Positions 1 to 9,551 of a DNA stretch of 64,000 bases are shown one piece after another; the stretch's first letter is position 1; the number at the start of each line of letters is the position of its first letter. The DNA is taken from assembly GCF_000150955.2 (NCBI RefSeq), contig NC_011672.1, forward strand, positions 930,001 through 994,000, given 5' to 3'. Source of the stretch: Phaeodactylum tricornutum CCAP 1055/1 (taxonomy: Eukaryota; Bacillariophyta; Bacillariophyceae; Surirellales; Neidiaceae). The position numbers and the translations under genes are program-made. The notes beneath the pieces were generated by a model, which searched no databases, had not been told where the DNA came from, and saw only the letters and a list, made by a program, of their open reading frames with translations.

Positions 1-1050
1 AATTACAGTGCAACGCATCCAGACGCAACGGTACGATACCACGCCAGCGACATGCACTTACACGTTCACAGCGATGCTTCTTATTTATCAGAATCCAAGG
101 CTCGCTCTCGCGCTGGTGGAATTTTTTTTCTAAGTTCCGCACCTATCAAGAACCTCAAGCCAAATTCCAAGCCACCGGCATTGAACGGCGCCATACACAC
201 GCACTGTTCTATCATGAAGTCCGTTCTTTCTTCTGCAACTGAAGCTGAACTGGGTGCACTATTCTTTAACGCCAAGGACGGTGTGGAATTACGTACTACC
301 TTGGAAGCTATGGGACATCCCCAGTTAGCTACTCCTATTCAAACTGACAATGAATGTGCATCAGGAATTGTCAACAATACAGTGAAACAACGAAGATCTA
401 AAGCCATAGACATGCGTTTCTATTGGATTAAAGACCGTGTCAAGCAAGGTCAATTCAATGTTCATTGGAGAAAAGGAACTGATAATCTTGCAGATTATTT
501 CACCAAGCATCATTCGCCATCACATCATCGAATAATGCGATCTCGTTATTTGCTCGATCTCGACCAAACTGCCTCCAACTCAAGTTTGAAACGAGGGTGT
601 GTTGATAATTCCATTGGGCCTACTAAATCTTTCCCAATCCGTTGTGACAAGACTGATACTTTCCCAATCCGTTGTGACAAGATTGATAGTACCAAAGAAC
701 CTATCACGGTTACATACAGAGCTTTAACGTCCTACGAACGTTCTAGTCTTCCCGTTTACATTTCAAACAAGTCATCGCCATATGAAACAGTCATTGGCGA
801 TTCAGCTGCATCATACAAACTCAATCACGATTCTCAAACTAGTCATAAATCTTATTAGTTCATCGATTTCCATCATTCGCGTTCTTGCGTTTGTAGAGCT
901 CATCTATACTTTGTATCTTTGCCAAAAATTCATGTACATTTGCTATGAGACACACCAAATCAGAATCAGTCATAAAACTAAACCCACACGTGGATTCGTC
1001 TCATTCGCAGCTTCAAAACGATACCATTGTTTCTAATACTACTATAAAAC
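1..1050 (+). mobile_element. 3' end of a Ty1/copia LTR retrotransposon
   Basis: Fossil element cut by the window edge, so only its 3' part is seen. Positions 52 to about 560 encode a Ty1/copia-type RNase H domain: a start with HSDASY, a central SSATEAEL motif, then QTDNECA and the DNLADYFTKHH end typical of copia polyproteins. A purine-rich tract just before position 600 is followed by TGTTGA, which fits the start of the 3' LTR. The LTR seems to run to about 1030-1050, but its exact end and target-site duplication cannot be fixed here. The open frame runs on into the LTR. The visible part looks largely intact and so possibly young, but the full element cannot be judged. Diatom genomes are known to carry many copia-like elements. 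Confidence 0.85.
631..690 (+). repeat. Tandem duplication of 30 bp inside the LTR
   Basis: Two adjacent 30-bp units, 631-660 and 661-690, both begin TTCCCAATCCGTTGTGACAA and differ at only a few bases near their ends. They lie about 30 bp inside the predicted LTR start, in the region where retroelement promoters and enhancers usually sit. A regulatory role is only inference. Confidence 0.85.
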
Positions 1051-1213
1051 TGCAATGTATACTTTCATTTTAAAGTCGGATTTTGATGTTGAAATGCAAA
1101 AATAGGGTTCAGGGTTAGAATTATAGCGAACATTTAGCCGGTTTTACTCGTTTGTTGAGGCAAATGCGTTTCTCATTTTGTATGCCCACTTGAGCTTTAA
1201 ACTGTAAACTGTT

Positions 1214-1786
1214 CTATACTTCATATACCAATACCATTGGCAACATGGCATTCCATCCAAGTGGTGTTGTGGTAGAAATTGTCGGCATCGAGGAATTTAG
1301 CCGTGGGGTTTGGTCCATATTGATAACAAACTGCTTGTCCCTGTCTGGTGTTACGAGACAAGGCCGAAATGCAGTAACAAATTCTCGAGCCGCATTTCTC
1401 ATTTCTTCAGGGTTTCTCTGGCATTCGTGAGTTCTTGTGCAAATTACGTACCTGTGGGAACGCAGAAAACGCCTCACAACCTTAATTCTTGCTCCGTCGG
1501 ATTTTTGTCGGAAGTATTGGAATCCCTTCCTGTTGCAGCTCCAAAAGCCACATCAAAAGGTCATCTTCGAATGGTTCAAGGAATGATTTCGGGCCTTCAC
1601 ATACAGAAATGCTTTTGGGTTTGCTTTCTCGAGTGCTTCCGCGTTTTTCTCCCACCGTTGGACTCGCGATAATTGCAAACTGAGGTCTCTGCATACTTTC
1701 CCCTTTTCACAACCCTCTTCCACAAGTGACTGCACTTTAGAAAGGAGTACCAACTTTTCTCGGTTACTGTACTTGCGACAAGGCAT
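1214..1786 (-). pseudogene. Broken pogo-like (Tc1/mariner superfamily) transposase
   Basis: The reverse strand holds three pieces of one transposase in three frames. The first (from the ATG at 1786) has a helix-turn-helix segment with YSNREKLVLLSKVQSLVEEG. The second, about 1482-1600, resembles the CENP-B/Tc5 DNA-binding part with FLEPFEDDLLMWLLELQQEG. The third, 1477-1214, has VRRF-like and THECQRNPEE segments and then FVINMDQTP, which carries the first catalytic Asp of the DDE domain. The order matches pogo/Tigger-type transposases, but there are frameshifts, a probable deletion of about 25 codons near 1480, and the rest of the catalytic domain is missing. It is a dead DNA-transposon relic. 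Terminal inverted repeats were not found. Confidence 0.8.
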
Positions 1787-2161
1787 GTTGTCAGTTAATC
1801 TAGACTAGTAATGCCTTGTCCTCATCTAATGGAAGACACTCTTCTCTGTCATGGTCGACAATCAACTGTTTGAATGTAGTCTCAAATGATCCACAATTTT
1901 GAAAAATATTAAAGAGAACCCGGACAGAATTGCCACAACTTTGTATTTCACCCGGATATTGATGTACAATTGGTTTTACAAAGTTCCGTCCTCTACGGTA
2001 ATAGTAAAACACAGGGTAACGATAAACCCTTTCCAAGGGTTCAAAAAAGGTAGAGGAACATGTGTAATTGTAATACGGAAATTTCTGAAATATTATCTCA
2101 TATTCTCTGTCAGTCAGCTACATTCTAGATCTCTCGCAACAATCGTTGCCAGTCCAACCGT
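1787..2161. other. Spacer beside the transposase relic
   Basis: No gene is recognised. A reverse frame of 78 codons ends at 1800 but matches no family known to me; it may be the decayed flank of the pogo-like element. Confidence 0.4.
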
Positions 2162-3475
2162 CTATTCGCTGAAGAAAGCCTTGAATCCAGAGCTTTCCCA
2201 ACCGCTCTTCACAATGGAGACGGGGAGGTCGGCCTTACGAGGATCCTGTTTGCAAAAACTATCCGCCTTGCCCATGGCCATAAGCTTCTCACTGCGGTCT
2301 GCATCGGTACCGATCCAAACAAAAATTTCCCAACCGGCGTCGAGCAAAAATACATCGTTCTCATTCAGAAAGGAGCGATCTATCTTGGGTGAAGGACTAC
2401 CCCAACGAACTTTCACAGGTTCACCCTCCGCAACCTGCTCAGGTTCTTCGTCCGGGTTATCCGAGAGCTTGAACAAGAGAGGAATAAACTCATCAACCTC
2501 TTCATCTCCATCATCGGCTTCTTGAATTTCGCCATCACCAAGGTAATCCCAAAAGTCGGTCTCTTCTTCGTCGCCCTGACCTTGATCCAAAACTTTGACT
2601 GTTCCCTGCGTACACATGCTCTCAGCCAATGAGTTCGCGCGGGCCTTTTCGTCGGGGTTAGCAGACTCGCCGTTCCAAAGCCAAACGTTGCTTCCGTTGG
2701 CGAATAGAATAAAGGAATCTCCGGTATTCAGAGACGACTTGGAGAGAGACAGCTGGGTGAGCGACATTCCCTTTTCCGTGCCCTTCACCCGGTACAAATG
2801 CGGCTTGTCCTTCGTGGGCTCGACGACATTAAATCCGGTGTCGGCACCACCTTCTAGATAAGTCAATTCCTCAAAGTAGGACTGAAAAAGCTGCGATCGC
2901 GAGAAAAAGAACAAGAGGTTGTTGAGCTAGGGAATATAGATGCTTACAGAGTGCGAATTGGCACTGCAATCGTTGGATGGGATGCTTACCGGGCTCTCCT
3001 TGCCTTGAACCTCTCGATGCTGGATAGCGGCGCCACCCAACGAATCATCGGCTTCGACCATCTTGTAAGCGGCCGTTCCGTACTCGTCCTGCGAAGATTC
3101 AGAGCCAATCCAAATATGTATATCGTGCAAGAGTGCATCACTCCCGTCCTCAGTATAAGAGTTCAAAACAACGTAAGAATCTCCCTTGTGAAATTTTCCG
3201 TACTGATCCTCGGGCCAAGGGACTACCTTGAACTGTTCGATGCGCCAGACTTTTCTGCCCGGCGCTTCGTTCAGACCCTGCCACTGCTCTTCATTCTCAG
3301 CAGCAGCCGCTTTGATCTTGTGATCCAGGTCACTACCAATCAAGGCCAGGTTAGATTCCTTCCAGGGGACACGTTGGCTCATGACGGAACTTGTTCTTTC
3401 GTTCGCGGGACTGCTTGTGCGAACGGGTTGTGATTGTGAGCCTGTTGGATCCGGTGCCAGGCTTTTGTCTCGCAT
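2162..3475 (-). CDS. Gelsolin/severin-like actin-binding protein
   Basis: Two exons (3475-2990 and 2890-2162) encode about 404 aa; the 99-bp intron 2891-2989 has GTAAGC and CAG ends and falls inside the conserved motif REVQGKESP/LFQSYF. Three gelsolin-like repeats are visible. The first, about residues 60-175, has WRIEQFKVVPWP, GDSYVVLNSY and HDIHIWIGSESSQDEYGTAA. The second has NTGDSFILFANGSNVWLWNG and the third has ENDVFLLDAGWEIFVWIGTD. An acidic stretch separates repeats two and three. Proteins of this type cap or sever actin filaments in a calcium-dependent way. The length suits the three-repeat severin/CapG group rather than six-repeat gelsolin. The ATG at 3475 opens the frame; the ATG at 3382 (MSQRVPWKES) is an equally good start. 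Confidence 0.88.
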
Positions 3476-3942
3476 CAATACGGAAGCAGAACTGGCACGA
3501 AGATCGCAAAAAATTAGGAGTCATTTTGGGCACGGAGTCTGACAGTGAAGTGCTTCACTCCCGTGTTCGACAAGACACAGGCCAGTGCACCAATCAGATG
3601 TCGACATACTGGCGCATATGAGTACCAAAAGAAGTGATCCTTCATGATTGGCTAATAAGTGATTAGATGAAAACAAAGCTACAACACACGGTATTTACAT
3701 ATGTGGGACGCTCTGTCTTCGCCCGCTGTTTCGTAGAGGGCCTGTAGTGTCTCGCGGAACCCATCAATTCCGGTAGACAAGATCCGTTTGCACGACGAAT
3801 CTCTGCCGAAAACAAAAACAAACACATCAACATACGCAGACTCGTCTTCCTGGTGCTCTCGCTTCTCACCAAGAGACTCATCCGCTTTACAAGGAGTAAG
3901 ATTTCAGAAGGGCCTGTTCAAAAACCAGCCTAGTTGATTTTG
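3476..3942. promoter_or_regulatory. Divergent intergenic region
   Basis: About 470 bp between the divergently transcribed gelsolin-like and exoribonuclease genes. It must hold both promoters. No defined element is recognised. Confidence 0.5.
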
Positions 3943-6388
3943 ATGACAATGGCGATTTACAAACAAGGTGGAAGGAGCCGCTTTGGCGGCGTCCTCTTCA
4001 GTTTTTGCGTCGTATTGGTCGCTCTTCTTCCAGCTGTTTCTGGTTTTGTTCCCCTTTCGTTACCATCGCACTTTCCCGTCACAAATCCCGTCCGAGCGCC
4101 TCCACAGGTAATATACGGAAGAGGCTGCTTGACTGCCTCTTCAACAACGACACTCTTTGGTATTCCCAAAATGTTTCGGTGGTTGACGGACCAGTATCCC
4201 GATATTCTCAACCGGCAAGTGGAAGAAGGCCTCAGTCCGGATCTCAAAGTCGACAACTTTTATTTGGATATGAACGGTATTATTCACCCGTGTACGCACG
4301 GCAACGCGGAAGGCGAAATCATTGTGCTGGACGAAACCGCTATGTTCAAGAAGATCTTTCTTTATGTGGACAAGTACGTACTCGAATGCTGTATTGTATT
4401 GTTGGCCCGCAGCTGCGCGGTTCGCTTTCCTTGATGTCAAAGCAGTCTCTAACAGGGAGTTCATTTGTTTAATTAATAGACTCTATAAAATGATGCAGCC
4501 AACCAAGGTGCTGTATTTGGCCGTTGATGGCGTTGCACCACGAGCCAAAATGAATCAACAACGATCGCGCCGGTTCCGCTCGGCCAAGGAGGCAGAGATA
4601 ACGGCAGGGGAAATTATTGCTCGCGGAGGTGGAAAAGAACTCGAGTCCCGCCAACGCTTTGACAGCAACTGCATTACTCCGGGTACGGACTTTATGCTCA
4701 AACTGAGTTTGGCTATGCAAAAGGTGAGTTGTCCATGCTTTGCCGTTACAATACATGGGCGGCCTCGTCTGACGCCGTTTGTTATGTGCTGGTAGTGGGT
4801 TGAGTACAAAATGGAAACGGATGATTTTTGGAAGAACGGAGCTGACGTCATTGTCAGCGGACCGGATGTTCCTGGGGAAGGCGAACACAAGGTCATGGAC
4901 TTTATTCGCGAAACGCGAGCAGCAGAGCACTCGGGAATACCGACGGAGCGTCCGCATTGGAAAGCCGATTACACTCATGTCCTTTATGGACTAGATGCCG
5001 ACTTGATCATGCTTGGTCTCGTCACACACGAACCGGAGTTTATGCTGTTGCGCGAAAAAATGTCGGTAGTAATGGCCGGACGTGGTCGCAGCAAGTATCG
5101 GAAGAAAAAGGATATGCTGGACTACAACAAGAACGATTTTGAAGTGCTTGAGTTAAATTCTCTTCGTCAGATGTTAGCAATTCAGTTCCGTCAGTTTGCT
5201 GACACCGGGAAGCTCAAAGTTCCCTTCGAGCTCGATCGTATCATCGACGACTTTGTATTCATGTGTATGTTGGTTGGAAATGATTTCTTGCCACATTGTC
5301 CACACCTTGAGATTGACGGGGGCGCCTTATCGCTGATGATGAGTAACTATGTTGATTTGCTACCAGAATGGGGCGGCTATTTGACAAAAAAAGAACGACT
5401 GCATCCCGAGCGATTTGAACAGTTCATGTACAACCTTTCGATCTACGAGGAAGAGCACTTCAAGCGCAGAGGATTTGAGGAAAACGAGCCTGGATGGAAG
5501 CTAACGGCTGAAGAAGAGGTGGAAGACGACGACTTTTACGGAACATATTTCAGTGGAAAGCCAACGCCAATAGCGGCGAAAAAAGCAAGTCGAAAAGGAG
5601 GCGAGTCGCCTCCTGTGGAAAAACGACAAATGGCGCCTACCGGAAACCGTGCGTTTCGCAGACAATATCCCGACAACAATTGCCGTTCTTACCGAGACTT
5701 CTATTATGAATCAAAACTTGGCTGGAAGCCGGAAGACCGGAGTCGAACTCTTTTTCGTCGACGCGAACACGTTCGGGAATATCTGGAAGGGCTTCATTGG
5801 AATATGAACTATTACCACAATGGCTGTCAGTCCTGGAATTGGTTTTTCCCTTATCTTTATGCGCCGTTGGCTACCGACATTGTGAACCTTGCTGAGTTCT
5901 ACGACAATCCAGACGATGAAGGCTTTTGTAGTATGGAATTTGAACATGGATCACCATTCCCAAGTTTAGCCCAACTACTCTCCGTACTACCGCCTCAATC
6001 CTCGGATTTGCTGCCGAAGGCTCTGGCAGAACTTATGCTGCATCCTGCCTCTCCAATCTTTCCTTACTACCCACCCGACTTCACGGTCGATCCGAATGGG
6101 AAACGTCAGTCCTGGGAAGCAATTGTACAAATTCCTTTCATTGAAGCAGATCTCCTTCTTGACACGGTCCAAAAGATTATAGCCGCAGACTCAGCAGGTA
6201 AGGATCTATTGACAAACGCCGAGCGTCGTAGAAACGCAAAAGGACAAAGCCACGTGTTTGTCCCGCCTGGAGGTGGTAAAAGGGACGAGGTAGATGTCAG
6301 TCGCGGTACTATGCCCCCTAGGACCAAAAATAACAGGAAGACAGCAGCCATTGGAAAGCGGACCATAGCATCGTCTCAAAAAGGATAA
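3943..6388 (+). CDS. 5'-3' exoribonuclease (XRN family) with secretory/plastid-type leader
   Basis: Three exons (3943-4373, 4480-4723, 4796-6388; GT-AG introns of 106 and 72 bp) give about 755 aa. XRN enzymes degrade 5'-monophosphate RNA. The core is clear: GIPKMFRWL at residue 73, DGVAPRAKMNQQRSRRFRSA from residue 160, SGPDVPGEGEHKVMDFIR with Glu253 and Glu255, YGLDADLIMLGL, and CMLVGNDFLPH. Most XRNs begin with the GIPK segment directly after Met. Here about 72 residues precede it, with a hydrophobic run (VLFSFCVVLVALLPA) and VSGFVP, which resembles the diatom plastid-leader cleavage motif. The protein is short for the family, with a basic C-terminal tail. The start is the first ATG of the frame. 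Family is certain; plastid or other endomembrane location is inferred from the leader. Confidence 0.92.
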
Positions 6389-6558
6389 TAAAGGAGGCTT
6401 ATGGTTGAAAATCAGCATATATCAATAGCCGACTGCGCATTATCTAACAAAGTCTTGATCATAAAGAGTACGAGACAAAACTAGGTGGTCGTGAGAAGAA
6501 ATCCGTTTACTGTTAGTTCCTTCGTCATCTGCGCACGCAAACTGACACTTTGTAAGCT

Positions 6559-8298
6559 CTACACCTCTACCGCTTTGTTCACCCCACTGACAAGGCGACC
6601 GACGATTTGTTGTTGACATTTAGTGTCATCGTTTTGTTGATGCGACCTGTCTTCATCTGTGTGTGAAAGAAGTTCCGAAGCACCGATTGAAACAGGAGCG
6701 GGGTTATCAAGATTCAGCTGGGCCGATGTAAGCCCTTGCGATGACGCGACAGCGGCAATTGCTTTGGCACGAATAAACTTTTCTACACCCGCCAAGCTCG
6801 GTGGCTTATCGTTTCGACCTATGGCCACGCCCTGGATCTTCCCATCCTTGTCTCGAGGGGTGCAGGTGATCCTTGCTGCCAAATCTCGACGATTTCTCTG
6901 AAAGAGGGGATGATGAAAGCAGTCCGTTCCAGTTCCAGAAGTTAACCGTACAAATCCCCAGCGATGCAGCTTCCGTACAAAACTTGCGTATTTTGCTTCT
7001 TTAAAGACATGGTTCAGCACAATGTCAACGAAACGACTAGCCGATACAATGACAAAAGACTTGCCATCTGGAAGCCACGCAGCGGCATCTTCCTCGACGT
7101 GCCCGATCATGGCATCCATGAGCTTATCAGGGAACGTTTTGGCTCGTTTCTTTTTCTGTGGACGCTTTATTATCCTTTCCATATCGGCACGCACCGTATT
7201 CGTCGCGTTGTTATGCGCGCTCTGTGTACCTCCCATTAACCCTCCATCGATCATCGCTGGACCTCTCCTCAAATCATTTTCTTGGTAAAAATGGTTTCTA
7301 TCGTTGTAAGATTCTCTTGTTTGTCCCATATGATTGAGAGAAGCTGTACTCGATATTGAACTGCTTCGCCGCTTCTTGTGTCCACTGACGGTGGCGTTAA
7401 AAACATGTGGCGCTTGCCCGAAGAAAGGTGGCTGCTGAGGTAGGTCGAATTGATTCATTCCTCCATAATTATTGGAGCTCACATTGTTGTTCATCATCAT
7501 CGAAGCCATTTCATTGTACACACCTGGTCCACTCATACCACTTCCAATCGGATTGGTTGTCCCCATATTCGAATAAGAAGAGAATTGGTTCCATGATGGT
7601 TGCTGATCTTGTGACGTCGAGTGCATGTTGACTCCACCGGTATGGATGCTGTTGTTGGGCATACCGAATCCTCCCATGGCTGAGTTTCCGGCAGCAGGTG
7701 CGCTGCCGATCCATGGTGTTGAGTTGTTCATCGTAAACGGTCCCGTCGCTGCTTGGGCGCGCGTAGCGCTAGGTGTACCTACATTCAAGTTCAGCCGGCC
7801 ATCTGGTGCCAAAATGTCGAAGCCAGATTGGCCTCCTCCATTGTTAGAAAGACCTCCTGAAGATCCTCCGTTGGTCACGGCAATGGCTGCGGCTAAAATT
7901 GAATCGGCGCGGTCTCCCCAATCTGCACTGTGGGAATAAATAGGTCCGTGCGAAGGATACGGAGCCCGGTTAGAATCTCCGCTATGATGCGACAGAAACG
8001 GATGAGCATGAGACGGGCTGACGTACGATGCCGGAGGCTTCACGCCAGCAAACTGCGATTGAAGTGAACCTCCTCCCATTTGTTGTAGGTGAAGCTGTTG
8101 TCGTTGCTGTTCCTGCAAGAAAATGTTTGCTCTCCCATCGTTCATGTTGATTCCAACCCCACTTGTGCCCTGCGAGCTCAACGAAGTCGTGTTGTGGTTC
8201 ATAGTTGAGGAGTTCGACTGCGACATCACTGATCCTTGCCAGAGAGCGGCAGGGAAGGTTCCTCCATTTCCAAGCGTGTGAGGAGAGGCCACAGTCAT
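6559..8298 (-). CDS. Heat-shock-factor-type transcription factor (HSF 1 of 3)
   Basis: A single exon of 579 aa from the ATG at 8298; the frame is open a little further upstream but without another ATG. The HSF DNA-binding domain lies at about residues 387-485: KTFPDKLMDAMIG, AAAWLPDGKSFVIVSASRFV, and the recognition-helix block ASFVRKLHRWGFVRL followed by FHHPLFQRNRRDL. HSFs bind nGAAn repeats in promoters. The domain sits far from the N-terminus, after about 380 residues rich in Gly, Ser, Asn, Gln and Met that may act as an activation region. A basic run (RPQKKKRAK) just before it could be a nuclear signal. No coiled-coil trimerisation region is obvious, so oligomer state is unclear. HSFs are strongly expanded in diatoms. 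Confidence 0.92.
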   Translation of the reverse strand: MTVASPHTLGNGGTFPAALWQGSVMSQSNSSTMNHNTTSLSSQGTSGVGINMNDGRANIFLQEQQRQQLHLQQMGGGSLQSQFAGVKPPASYVSPSHAHPFLSHHSGDSNRAPYPSHGPIYSHSADWGDRADSILAAAIAVTNGGSSGGLSNNGGGQSGFDILAPDGRLNLNVGTPSATRAQAATGPFTMNNSTPWIGSAPAAGNSAMGGFGMPNNSIHTGGVNMHSTSQDQQPSWNQFSSYSNMGTTNPIGSGMSGPGVYNEMASMMMNNNVSSNNYGGMNQFDLPQQPPFFGQAPHVFNATVSGHKKRRSSSISSTASLNHMGQTRESYNDRNHFYQENDLRRGPAMIDGGLMGGTQSAHNNATNTVRADMERIIKRPQKKKRAKTFPDKLMDAMIGHVEEDAAAWLPDGKSFVIVSASRFVDIVLNHVFKEAKYASFVRKLHRWGFVRLTSGTGTDCFHHPLFQRNRRDLAARITCTPRDKDGKIQGVAIGRNDKPPSLAGVEKFIRAKAIAAVASSQGLTSAQLNLDNPAPVSIGASELLSHTDEDRSHQQNDDTKCQQQIVGRLVSGVNKAVEV

Positions 8299-9551
8299 AC
8301 TCGGGGCGATCTGGTGAAACGCAGACGAGGCTAAAACTCGCCAAGACAGGGGGGGATAAGAAACAACAGGAGTCAGATCCAATTTTCAAATCACCGATTC
8401 CTGTGTTGTTTAGTGACGAAGTGAAACTCTCTGATCGTCGTGAATCGTGTCGGAGACGCCGTATCGGCATCCGACAGGGAATCACACACAAAATGGACTA
8501 TTCATAATAATAGCCCAAAAGAAAAGGCAAATATCACTTACGATCGTGCGTCCCCGAATACATTCTCGGCGACGGCTCCGGTCCTGCGGCAAGATCCTCC
8601 TCTGGCACCACGAAAAGGTGAGGATATACCATAACGCTCTTTTATCAGTATGCTGTACCGCAGAGTATCCAATGTCGAGAGCCACAGAAAAATATCTCAC
8701 AACTGGCTTATGTTACTCTTCACGATATGGAACGAGGTCTCTTAGTTTGGCTGATTTTGATACTTTTGCCGGCAACATCATCTACCAGCAGTACGTACAG
8801 TCCATCGTACCTTGGACGCCCTTGGCCCCCTACCTCCCCCGCTGGTATCTGCTGGGACTTCAAATTACGCCCAGAGTCATACAGCCGATCGCTTTCCTAA
8901 GAAACGGGATCGATCCCTATAATTCCAAATAAATCATATTTTGGAATCTATCGCTCTGCTTGTCATGGCGATGATTTTCCGAAATTTTTCTAAATAATGA
9001 CTATGCCCCCAAATCTCATTTAGATCGCTGGTTGCCTCGTATTTATGATTCTTAACACATGCAGAGTCAGAATTCAAAGTGTGCATCGTAAATCGTGATC
9101 AATAGACTACGACTACTGGATGAGATGTACTTAGCAATTCTGGGGTCGTGGCAGACCTTCCGGTATTCAAAAACCCATAGGTCTTGTTTGCACTTGGACC
9201 GAAACGTAACCAATGTAATGAAACCTCCAATTTACTGTGAGCATAGGCACCGACGACGTTTGCTTGGACATTGAGAAACCCAATAACCACAGACTGAAAC
9301 CCGGAACTATGTCTGGCATGGAATGATCCGACAAGTTGAAATTGCAAGGTCAGCCAGCCAAGAGACAAGCTCACTATATATTATACACTGCATCAAAATC
9401 GTGTTTTGATCAATAACCATCAGCTGAAGAATGGTTGTTGGTTCACTTTCAACTCGTATGATATTCCAGCATTGGTGCCATAAACTTGAGACCTTGCGGA
9501 TTCCTTGCATGCCAGAGGATGCCGCATCTTTAAGCAATAGCAAGACTTGCG
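8299..9551. other. Intergenic region, no firm gene
   Basis: About 1.25 kb. It contains an ATG-initiated forward frame of 86 codons at 8672-8932 with no family match and no supporting motif, so it is not called. The rest holds the HSF promoter and the cullin 3' flank. Confidence 0.4.

Noticed and set aside
1899-2525. Forward frame of 208 codons
   Set aside because: Much of it is antisense to the third gelsolin repeat, and it lacks any recognised domain.
8672-8932. ATG-initiated frame of 86 codons between HSF 1 and the cullin
   Set aside because: Length is within chance, no domain, no homologue recognised. Could be a small gene but not supportable.
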